DNA from: VFZS01 sp964353255
Lineage (GTDB): Bacteria; Acidobacteriota; Terriglobia; Bryobacterales; Bryobacteraceae
Assembly: GCA_964353255.1 (NCBI GenBank)
Contig: CAYGVJ010000005.1
Location: 19,375 to 83,374 of the forward strand
Direction of reading: 5' to 3'
Length of the DNA stretch: 64,000 nt
Position numbers and translations under genes: made by a program
Shown here: positions 33,887 through 41,271 of the stretch, piece after piece
Position numbering within the stretch: the stretch's first letter is position 1
How the letters are laid out: each line of letters begins with the position of its first letter
Notes under the pieces: model-generated
What the model was told of the DNA's origin: nothing
Seen by the model: the letters and a program-made list of their open reading frames with translations, nothing else
Databases searched by the model: none

Positions 33887-35503
33887 ATGTTCCATATTCT
33901 ATTACTGTTGGCAGCCACAGGTGCGCGGGGGCAGACAGCGGATCTGGTGATAACTGGGGCCCGGATTTACACGCCCCAGAAGGAAGCCTCGGCCATCGCC
34001 GTCAAGGATGGCCGCATCCTGGCGGTGGGGGGTGACGTTTCCGGGTACGTTGGGCGGGCGACGCGGCGCATCGACGCGCGGGGCGCCACGATCATTCCGG
34101 GGCTGATCGACAGCCATGTGCACATGGAGAGCCTGGGGGATTCGCTGGAGTTCCTGGACCTGCGGAACGTGCGCTCAGTGGCCGAGATTGCCGAGCTGGT
34201 CCGACGCGAGGCGGCGCGGCTGCCGGCCGGGGAGTGGATCCGCGGGCGGTCCTGGGACCAGACCCACTGGGGCGGACGCTTTCCCACGGCGCAGGAACTG
34301 GCCGCCGCAGCGCCCAACCATCCGGTGTACCTGACGCGGGTGGACGGTCACGCCGCCTGGGTGAACCCAAAGGCCCTGGAACTGGCGGGGATCGACCGGG
34401 CCACTCCCGACCCGCCCGGCGGCAAGATCATCCGGGATTCGGCCGGCGCGCCGACCGGAGTTCTGATCGACCGGGCGGAGGGCCTGGTGACACGCAAGAT
34501 GCCGCCGGCCACCCGCGAGGCGACGGTGAGGCGGCTCCGCGCGGCCGCGCGGGAATGCGCGCGCCTGGGGCTGACCACGGTGCACGACGCGGGCGTGAGC
34601 GCGCAAGAGCTGGCGGCCTACCGCGAGCTGATCGCGCGGGGCGAGCTGCCGGTGCGGGTCTACGCCATGATCGGAGGCCAGGGCAAACTGTGGCGCGAGT
34701 ACCTGGCGCGGGGTCCGGAGATCGGCGACCGGCTGACCGTGCGCAGCGTCAAGCTCATGGCCGATGGCGCGCTGGGCTCGCGCGGAGCGGCGCTCGCCGG
34801 ACCGTACTCGGATGATCCCGGCAATACCGGCCTGCTGATGCTCAAGCGCGAGGACATCGAGCGCGTGGCGCGTGAGTCCGTCAAGGCCGGCTTCCAGGTC
34901 AACACGCACGCCATCGGGGACCGCGCCAACCGCATGGTGCTGGAGGCTTACGGCGCCGCGTTGGGCGGCCGCAACGACCGGCGCTTCCGCATCGAGCACG
35001 CGCAGGTGGTGGCGCCAGCGGATTTCGAGCTGTTCGCGAAGTACTCGGTGATCGCTTCGATGCAAGCCACCCATGCCACCAGCGACATGCGCTGGGCCGA
35101 GGCGCGCGTGGGGCCGGAGCGCGTCAAGGGCGCCTATGCCTGGCGGCGGTTTCTGTCGTTGGGTGTGCCGGTGCCGAACGGCTCCGACTTCCCGGTCGAG
35201 GAACCCAATCCGCTGTACGGTTTCTATGCCGCCATCACCCGGCAGGACCGCGCCGGGAATCCTCCGGCGGGTTGGTTCCCCGATCAGCGGATGACGCGCG
35301 AGGAAGCGTTGAAGAGCTGGACCATGGTGGGCGCCTACGCTGCGTTTGAAGAAGGCCAGAAAGGGACGCTCGAACCGGGGAAGCTGGCCGATATGGTGCT
35401 GCTCTCGGCGGACATCATGCGGATTCCTCCGGCTGAGATTCTGAAGACCCGCGTGAAGATGACCATCCTGGGCGGGGAGGTCGTGTACCCGGAAGGGAAA
35501 TGA
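33887..35503 (+). CDS. Exported amidohydrolase, YtcJ-like
   Basis: 538 residues. A short signal peptide (FHILLLLAATGARG) precedes a metal-dependent hydrolase of the amidohydrolase superfamily: GLIDSHVHMESLG carries the H-x-H metal pair, then TTVHDAG, NTHAIGDRAN and RIEHAQVV with further His ligands, and NGSDFPVEEPNP with the Asp ligand. The C-terminal small domain ends ILGGEVVYPEGK. YtcJ-type enzymes cleave N-acyl or cyclic amides of unknown identity. The ATG at 33887 sits two bases from a possible start of the divergent gene. Confidence 0.9.
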   Translation: MFHILLLLAATGARGQTADLVITGARIYTPQKEASAIAVKDGRILAVGGDVSGYVGRATRRIDARGATIIPGLIDSHVHMESLGDSLEFLDLRNVRSVAEIAELVRREAARLPAGEWIRGRSWDQTHWGGRFPTAQELAAAAPNHPVYLTRVDGHAAWVNPKALELAGIDRATPDPPGGKIIRDSAGAPTGVLIDRAEGLVTRKMPPATREATVRRLRAAARECARLGLTTVHDAGVSAQELAAYRELIARGELPVRVYAMIGGQGKLWREYLARGPEIGDRLTVRSVKLMADGALGSRGAALAGPYSDDPGNTGLLMLKREDIERVARESVKAGFQVNTHAIGDRANRMVLEAYGAALGGRNDRRFRIEHAQVVAPADFELFAKYSVIASMQATHATSDMRWAEARVGPERVKGAYAWRRFLSLGVPVPNGSDFPVEEPNPLYGFYAAITRQDRAGNPPAGWFPDQRMTREEALKSWTMVGAYAAFEEGQKGTLEPGKLADMVLLSADIMRIPPAEILKTRVKMTILGGEVVYPEGK

Positions 35504-35567
35504 TCCCGCTGCTGCGGCTGCTGCTGGGGGCCGGAGGCCGTGAAAGAATCGGGCCAGAGCTTGAGGA

Positions 35568-35642
35568 GACAGGCAAAACTGCCTGTCCGACGCTGCAATC
35601 AGAACAGTCGGCCAGCCGTGGGACAGGCGGTTTCGCCTGTCC
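35568..35642. repeat. Two dispersed hairpins after the amidohydrolase gene
   Basis: GACAGGC-AAAACT-GCCTGTC at 35568-35587 and GGACAGGCG-GTTT-CGCCTGTCC at 35621-35642. Both carry the ACAGGC/GCCTGT arms seen again near 41195 and inside a gene at 58852; the second shares GGCGGTTTCGCC with 7399. They lie in the 254-base gap before the gene at 35758 and may end transcription or be repeat-family copies. Confidence 0.6.
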
Positions 35643-35757
35643 GCCGGTTTTCTCAACGCTTCCCGTCACCAGGTTTCTCCACAGGAACGCAGGATACAAT
35701 GGGAAGTGAACCGAATTGCCCCGGCGTGAGCAGGTTAGGGAGGTAGGCGGGCAAGCC

Positions 35758-36159
35758 ATGGTCACGTTGGACGAAGAGAGACTGGCGAGGCTGGCGAACG
35801 CCGCTGCCGACACTTTTGCGCAGTTGGGGCCGGACCAGAAGAACGCACTGGACGCACCTTTGGCCGCCGACTCCGGCTTCGCGTGGAGCGGGCGTGCGCC
35901 AGTGGTTCCCGCCAGTCCCCTTACCATCGACCGAGATGCCCTTGCCCTCGGAGCCCGGGCGCCGAAGGGCGTTGGACAGGCTGCCGAGTCGAAGGAATTG
36001 GGGGCGGAAGAGACCTCCGCGTCGCCGGCCCCGCCCAGGACCAAGCTGGGGCGTGAGCTTTGGGCCATTCGCCGGGGGATCGTCCAGTCGGGCGTTCCGT
36101 TGCTGGACTGGGACCAGATAGAGGCCGAGGTCGCCGCGCGGCGCCGCAGGCGCGGCTGA
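35758..36159 (+). CDS. Orphan antitoxin-like hypothetical protein
   Basis: 133 residues from an ATG preceded by GGGAGG. The N-terminus (VTLDEERLARLANAAADTF) is helical, the middle is low complexity. The C-terminus, GRELWAIRRGIVQSGVPLLDWDQIEAEVAARRR (core SGVPLLDWDQIEAEV), resembles the toxin-wrapping tail of small antitoxins that usually precede PIN genes. No toxin gene follows; the downstream DNA only holds a short remnant. The assignment is tentative. Confidence 0.55.
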   Translation: MVTLDEERLARLANAAADTFAQLGPDQKNALDAPLAADSGFAWSGRAPVVPASPLTIDRDALALGARAPKGVGQAAESKELGAEETSASPAPPRTKLGRELWAIRRGIVQSGVPLLDWDQIEAEVAARRRRRG

Positions 36160-36315
36160 ACTAGTGACGGCGGAGAGCACCTCCAAACCCATTCACAGAA
36201 CCAGCCGCGTCAGAGTCCTCACTATACAGCAGCCGGCCTAGCGGTCTCCCGCCGACCTGGGCGGGGAGATTGTGTACTCGGAGAACTGAGGTCGGCTCGC
36301 CGGATGGCGCGGCCC

Positions 36316-37500
36316 TCACAAGGGGCCTTCGCTCGGCAGCACGGTGCGGCTCAACAGGAAGTCCATCACCGTTTCGAGCAGGGTGCCGTGCAGGTTGCGC
36401 AGCAGGCGGGACTTCAGCGTGAGGTAGTTCTGGGTGCCGGCGAACAGGTCCTGCATCAAGGAGCTGAAGCGGGGGCTGGAACGCATGAGCTGGATCATGC
36501 GCTGGGGCACGCTGCGGAACAGCAGGCGGCCCAGGAACAGGCGCTTGGCCAGGCCGGCGCCGAAGGCCAGATCGACGATGAAATCGCGCATCAGCAAGGC
36601 GCGGTAGGCGCGGGGCTTCTCCGCGGGCGCCTGGGTTTCCGAGAGCACGACCTGGCTGGCTAGATCGGCCGAGCGGAGCGCGTAGTAAAGGCCCTCTCCG
36701 GTCACCGGATCCACCAGCCCGCCCGCGTCCCCCACCGCCATCCAGCCCTGACCCGCCACCCGGTTGTTCCGCCAAGCCGAAGTCTCCAGCGACGGCAGCA
36801 GGTGACCGTAGAACTCGGCGCCCTTCCAAGAGATGCCGCGCTCCTCCATGAACGCTTCCAAGTGGGCGCGCAAGACCGGGGCGGGGACGCCTTTTCCGCA
36901 GATGCCCACCGAGAGATGGCCGCAGCGGGGGAACACCCAGATGTAGCCCTCCAGCGCGGGCAGGAATTGAATGTCGATGTGCTCCTGCTCGGCCGGGACG
37001 TAGTAGCCCAGGGCGTACATCGTGTCGGAGGGCGTCCACTGCGTCCCCAGGTTGCGTAAGGGGTTTCGCGCGCCGGTGGCGGCGATGCAGAAATCCGTCT
37101 CCAGCGTGCCGCCGCTGGTGGTCAGCCGCCAGCCGTCAGTGGTGCGCGTGGCTTCGTGCACCCGCGCCTTCTCGATGCGCGCACCGGCGCGCTCGGCGCG
37201 TTCGAGCATCATGCGGTTCAGGTCGTAGCGGGAGTAGATGACCAGCGGCTGGCGCAGGGACAGCGTGGCCGCCCCCACGCGCGGGGCCGCCAGCACGGTC
37301 TGGGTGACCAAACGTTTCGGAGCATCGTTGCTCAGCAGGAAGGGATAGCGGCTGTAGGCCTTGTAGGTGACGCCGCCGCCGCAGGGCTTCTCCCAGGCCA
37401 GCTTGTCGTCGAGGAGTGTGGTTTCCAGCCCCGCCGCCGCCAGCCTTTCCGCGGCAAAGGCGCCCGCGGGACCGCCACCCAGGACTGCGATGCGCTTCAT
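36316..37500 (-). CDS. Geranylgeranyl-reductase-family FAD oxidoreductase
   Basis: 394 residues. The FAD-binding GGGPAGAFAAERLAAAG opens the protein (core GGGPAGAFAAERL). The family signatures EKPCGGG, GYYVPAEQEHIDIQFLP and VGDAGGLVDPVTGEGLYYAL are present. Relatives reduce the double bonds of prenyl chains, or act as lycopene cyclase/halogenase-like flavoenzymes. The substrate may be a menaquinone or archaeol-like chain, but this is inference. The ATG at 37500 overlaps the stop of the upstream lipoprotein gene by four bases, so the two are one unit. Confidence 0.85.
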   Translation of the reverse strand: MKRIAVLGGGPAGAFAAERLAAAGLETTLLDDKLAWEKPCGGGVTYKAYSRYPFLLSNDAPKRLVTQTVLAAPRVGAATLSLRQPLVIYSRYDLNRMMLERAERAGARIEKARVHEATRTTDGWRLTTSGGTLETDFCIAATGARNPLRNLGTQWTPSDTMYALGYYVPAEQEHIDIQFLPALEGYIWVFPRCGHLSVGICGKGVPAPVLRAHLEAFMEERGISWKGAEFYGHLLPSLETSAWRNNRVAGQGWMAVGDAGGLVDPVTGEGLYYALRSADLASQVVLSETQAPAEKPRAYRALLMRDFIVDLAFGAGLAKRLFLGRLLFRSVPQRMIQLMRSSPRFSSLMQDLFAGTQNYLTLKSRLLRNLHGTLLETVMDFLLSRTVLPSEGPL

Positions 37501-37898
37501 TTGATCGATCCGGAGGGCTTCCTGCTGCCGAGCGGCGGATGGTCGGGAGGGAGACTGGATTTCTGCGGGGCTTGAGCGCCGTGCGGCTGGGTACCCGGCA
37601 GCGCCTGTCCTTTGCCTTTCACCACCCAGCGTCCGCCCTTGCGCTCCAGGCTGTAGCGCATCTCCATCCCCGAGGCCGGCCCGCCGCCCTTGGGCCGGAA
37701 GGCCACCGTAGCATCCGCTTCATTCTGGCGGAAGGACACCGAGATCACGCTCACTTCGATAGCCGCCGGGTCCAGATCCGGACGGGAGGAGAGGTAATCG
37801 ACGACGCCCTGGCGCACCGCCTCCGGGGTCTGGCTCCCCCGTCCGCAACCGAACAGCAGGACAGCCAGCAGGCAACAGAAGGCGGCGTGGAACTTCAC
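37497..37898 (-). CDS. Small lipoprotein
   Basis: 133 residues. The signal peptide ends in a lipobox, LLFGC, with Cys18. The mature part has an alpha/beta domain (VRQGVVDYLSSRPDLDPAAIEVSVISVSF, core AIEVSVISVSF) and a Pro-rich tail. Start GTG at 37898; TATAAT on the minus strand at 37910-37905 is a possible -10 very close to it. Function unknown; coupled to the flavoprotein gene. Confidence 0.75.
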   Translation of the reverse strand: MKFHAAFCCLLAVLLFGCGRGSQTPEAVRQGVVDYLSSRPDLDPAAIEVSVISVSFRQNEADATVAFRPKGGGPASGMEMRYSLERKGGRWVVKGKGQALPGTQPHGAQAPQKSSLPPDHPPLGSRKPSGSIK

Positions 37899-37963
37899 AC
37901 CCCGATTATAAGCCTTCTACCGGCGGCTGATTCGGAACGGCGTCCGGCTGTACACTTGATTCG

Positions 37964-40900
37964 ATGAAGAAGCTGCATTGGTGCGTGTTTCCCGCGGCGC
38001 TGGCCTTGGCAGCAGCGCTGGTCTTCCAGGCGGCCCAGCCTCCCGGGGCGGTCGAGGAGCGCCTGTGGCGCCACCGCAACTTGGGCAAGGCCTTTTACGA
38101 GAATCCCACCACTCATCTCGAGGCCGTCGAGGAGTTTCGGCGGGCGCTGGAGCTGGCGCCGGGCTCCTTCCGTGAGCGGCTGAACTACGGCCTGGCGCTG
38201 CTGCGCGCCGGCAGCGTCAAGGAGGGAATCGCGGAACTGGAGAAGGCGCAGAAACAGGATCCTTCTTTGCCGCACACTTGGTTCAACCTGGGCATTGCTT
38301 ACAAGCGGGAGGGCCGCTACCCGGCCGCCATCGAGCAGTTCGAGCGCATGGTCCGGCTGGCGCCCGACGAGCCGGTCTCGCACTACAATCTGGGCCTGCT
38401 CTACAACCTCACCGGCCAGGAGGAGCGCGCGCCCAAGGAGTTCCGCGTCGCCGCGGGCCTGGATGCGAACTTGGTGGCGCCGCGCTTCCAGATCTACAAC
38501 GCCCATCGGCTCGGTGGGCGCGAGGCGGAATCCGCCAGCGCTCTGGCCGAGTTCCAGCGGGTCAAGGAGGCCCAGAAGGCCGCCGACGAGTCGGAGGACA
38601 TGGAATGGAGCTACTACGCGGAGGTTTACGAGCCGCGCCAAGCCGAGCCGCTGGGGGAGGATGGGGCGCCGCTCAAGTTCCAGGCTCGCCGATTGAGCGG
38701 CGGCGCGGACGCGGCAAGCGCCGGCCTGCTGGTGCTGGCTGCCGACGGCGACGCGCGCCCCGATCTGCTGGCGTGGTCGCGTCTGGGCGTCTCCCTGTAC
38801 AAGAGGGGAACCGAGCTGCTCGCGGGGCAATCCTGGCCCGCGGGCGTGATTTCCGTTGCGGCCGGCGATTACGATAACGACGGCCTCGCGGATCTGTGCC
38901 TGGTGACCGAGACCGAGGCGATGCTATACCACAACGCCGGTGGCAGATTCGAACGCTTGAAGGCGAACCTCCCTGCCGGGCGCTTCAGGAAGGCGTCCTG
39001 GCTGGACTACGACCACGACTACGACCTGGACCTGTTCCTGCTGGGCGCCACCTCCGCGGTCGTCCGCAATGAAGGCGCCGCCGGTTTTCGCCGCGTCGAG
39101 TTCCCGTTCCTCGCCGGAGAGGCGATTGACGGCGTCCCGTTCCGCCTGATCGCCCACGGCAAGGGATTCGAGTTCGTGGTGAGCCGCCGGGACGGCAGCG
39201 GCGTCCTCTATCGGGACCTGCTCGGGGGCAAGTACGAGGCGGCGCCGCTGGAGAGCTTGCCCGCTGGGGCGGCCTACTTGCAGGCATTTGATATCGACAA
39301 CGACGGCTGGCTGGATGTGGCATTCAGCACGGAGAAGGGTGTGGGGTTCCTGATGAACCGCCAAGGCAGGCTGGAAGCCATGGCTACGCCGGCTGGCGCG
39401 GGCGGCTTCGTGTTCGCGGATCTCGCCAATCGCGGCGCTGGAGAACTGGTGGCGGGCGGAGCGGTCTACCGGAATCGCGGCCTGGGAAAATTCGCTGCGG
39501 CGGAAACGCCGGCAGGGCTTCTGCGCGCGGCAGCCTGGGCTGAGGCGGATTTCGATCAGGACGGCCGCGTGGACCTGGCCGCAGTGACCCCTGACGGGAG
39601 CCTGCAACTGCTCCTCAATCAGACCGCCACCCGCAACCGCTGGTTGCGCGTGGGCCTGAGCGGGGTGAAGAACCTCAAGCTGGGCGCGGGCGCGGAAGTC
39701 GAGGTCAAGGCTGGCACGCACTACCAGAAGAAGACGTACCAGGGTGCGCCGCTGCTGTTCGGTCTGGGGTCTGCGCCAGGGGCGGAGACAGTGCGCATCA
39801 CCTGGGCCAACGGAATGATCCAGAACCAGACCGAGCAGCGCGCCGGGCAGGCCGCCAGCTACAAGGAGGCCCCGCGGCTGTCCGGGTCCTGTCCCATGAT
39901 CTTTGCCTGGAACGGGCAGGAATTCCAGTTCATCGCCGACGTGCTAGGGGTGGCGCCGCTGGGGGCCAGCGCGGGCGAGGGCAAGTATTTTCCTGTCGAT
40001 CACGACGAGTACGTCCAGATTGCCGGTCGCGCCCTGGCCGCCGTGGACGGCGGCTACGAGATCCGCCTGGTGAACGAGCTGCGCGAGGTTTCCTACGTGG
40101 ACCAGGTCCGGCTGATGGCGGTGGATCATCCGGCCGGCATGGAGGTCTTCACCAACGACAAGTTCAAGGCGCCGCCCTTCCCGGAGTTCCGCCTGTTCGG
40201 CGTCGAGCGGCGCATCTATCCGGCGACGTCGGTGGACGATCGCGGCCGCGACGTGCTCGGGAAGCTTCTGCGCCGGGACCGCGCCTACCCGGACGAGTTC
40301 CGGCGCGACGCCACAGGGGTGGCTGAGATGCACGCGCTCGAACTGGAATTCCCCGGCGGTGCGGCGCGAGAGGGCCGGGCCCTCCTGGTGCTCCACGGCT
40401 GGGTGGATTGGGCTGACGGCAGCACGTTCCTGGGCGCCGCGCAGGAGGGCCGTGGCGGGCTCGTCCTGCCTTATTTGCAGGTGAAGGACGCCTCCGGGCG
40501 GTGGCAGACCGTCATCCCGGACATGGGCATTCCGGCGGGCATGCCCAAGACTATCGTCGTGGACTTGACCGGCAGGTTCCTGTCGGCGGCGCGGGCGGTG
40601 CGCATTGTAACGAACCTGTGCGTCTACTGGGACGAGATCTTCCTGAGCGAGCAGACCGCAGCGCCGCACGCGCGCCTGACCGAAGTGGAGGCCGAGCGCT
40701 CCGAGCTGCGTTTCCACGGCTTCTCCGGGCTGATCACCCATCCGGAGCGCAAGCAGCCGGAGACGTTCATCTACAGCGCGGCGACCCCCGCCGCTCCCTG
40801 GAACTCAACGCCCGGACTCTACACGCGCTACGGCGAGGTCGGCGAGTTGCTGCGCGAGCCGGACGACCGCTACGTCATCATGGGCTCGGGCGACGAGCTG

Positions 40901-41164
40901 CGCTTGCGATTCCGCTCCGCCGCGCTGCCCGCGCTCCCCGCCGGCTGGAAGCGGGACTTCCTGCTCAAGGTGGACGGCTGGGAGAAGGACCAGGACCCCA
41001 ACACGGCGTTCTCCCAGAGCGTCGAACCGCTGCCCTTCCACGCCATGAGCGGCTATCCTTATGGGCCGGGCGAACGCTACCCGGGGGATGCCCTCCATCA
41101 GGAGTACTTGAGGAAGTACAACACGCGCCCGGCGCTCCGGCTGCTGGCGGGCCTGCGGCCTTAA
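37964..41164 (+). CDS. Exported TPR, FG-GAP and ASPIC/UnbV protein
   Basis: 1066 residues. After a signal peptide (1-25), four TPR units follow at about 40-175 (NLGKAFYENP, YGLALLRAGSVKEGIAELEKAQK, FNLGIAYKREGRYPAAIEQFERM, HYNLGLLYNL; each quoted only in part of its repeat). A region of FG-GAP loops comes at about 235-560 (GDYDNDGLADL, DIDNDGWLDV, DFDQDGRVDL). An ASPIC/UnbV segment follows at about 560-640 (LGAGAEVEVKAG, VRITWANG). The large C-terminal part of about 420 residues is not recognised. Such proteins are common in Acidobacteriota and Planctomycetes and are probably periplasmic or surface-exposed. Confidence 0.87.
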   Translation: MKKLHWCVFPAALALAAALVFQAAQPPGAVEERLWRHRNLGKAFYENPTTHLEAVEEFRRALELAPGSFRERLNYGLALLRAGSVKEGIAELEKAQKQDPSLPHTWFNLGIAYKREGRYPAAIEQFERMVRLAPDEPVSHYNLGLLYNLTGQEERAPKEFRVAAGLDANLVAPRFQIYNAHRLGGREAESASALAEFQRVKEAQKAADESEDMEWSYYAEVYEPRQAEPLGEDGAPLKFQARRLSGGADAASAGLLVLAADGDARPDLLAWSRLGVSLYKRGTELLAGQSWPAGVISVAAGDYDNDGLADLCLVTETEAMLYHNAGGRFERLKANLPAGRFRKASWLDYDHDYDLDLFLLGATSAVVRNEGAAGFRRVEFPFLAGEAIDGVPFRLIAHGKGFEFVVSRRDGSGVLYRDLLGGKYEAAPLESLPAGAAYLQAFDIDNDGWLDVAFSTEKGVGFLMNRQGRLEAMATPAGAGGFVFADLANRGAGELVAGGAVYRNRGLGKFAAAETPAGLLRAAAWAEADFDQDGRVDLAAVTPDGSLQLLLNQTATRNRWLRVGLSGVKNLKLGAGAEVEVKAGTHYQKKTYQGAPLLFGLGSAPGAETVRITWANGMIQNQTEQRAGQAASYKEAPRLSGSCPMIFAWNGQEFQFIADVLGVAPLGASAGEGKYFPVDHDEYVQIAGRALAAVDGGYEIRLVNELREVSYVDQVRLMAVDHPAGMEVFTNDKFKAPPFPEFRLFGVERRIYPATSVDDRGRDVLGKLLRRDRAYPDEFRRDATGVAEMHALELEFPGGAAREGRALLVLHGWVDWADGSTFLGAAQEGRGGLVLPYLQVKDASGRWQTVIPDMGIPAGMPKTIVVDLTGRFLSAARAVRIVTNLCVYWDEIFLSEQTAAPHARLTEVEAERSELRFHGFSGLITHPERKQPETFIYSAATPAAPWNSTPGLYTRYGEVGELLREPDDRYVIMGSGDELRLRFRSAALPALPAGWKRDFLLKVDGWEKDQDPNTAFSQSVEPLPFHAMSGYPYGPGERYPGDALHQEYLRKYNTRPALRLLAGLRP

Positions 41165-41179
41165 CACAAACTGGGAAGT

Positions 41180-41258
41180 CTGTGCCACCGGTGGCACAGG
41201 CATTCGTGCCTGTGTTCAGCAACCCATCCGCTGAGGAGCAGGTTCTGCTCCCCAGCGG
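41180..41258. terminator. Cluster of three hairpins between convergent genes
   Basis: CTGTGCCACCGGTGGCACAG (41180-41199) is a perfect palindrome. CACAGGC-ATTCGT-GCCTGTG (41195-41214) overlaps it, so only one of the two can form at a time. A third stem, CCGCTG-A-GGAGCAG with its complement, spans 41228-41258. The place between two gene ends suits two-way termination; no T-run is present. The ACAGGC arms recur elsewhere in the window. Confidence 0.55.
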
Positions 41259-41271
41259 ACAGGAGAATAAC

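Noticed and set aside
37895..38830. A 311-codon open frame on the minus strand opposite the TPR-ASPIC gene
   Set aside because: Shadow of the TPR region; no motif, no start signal.
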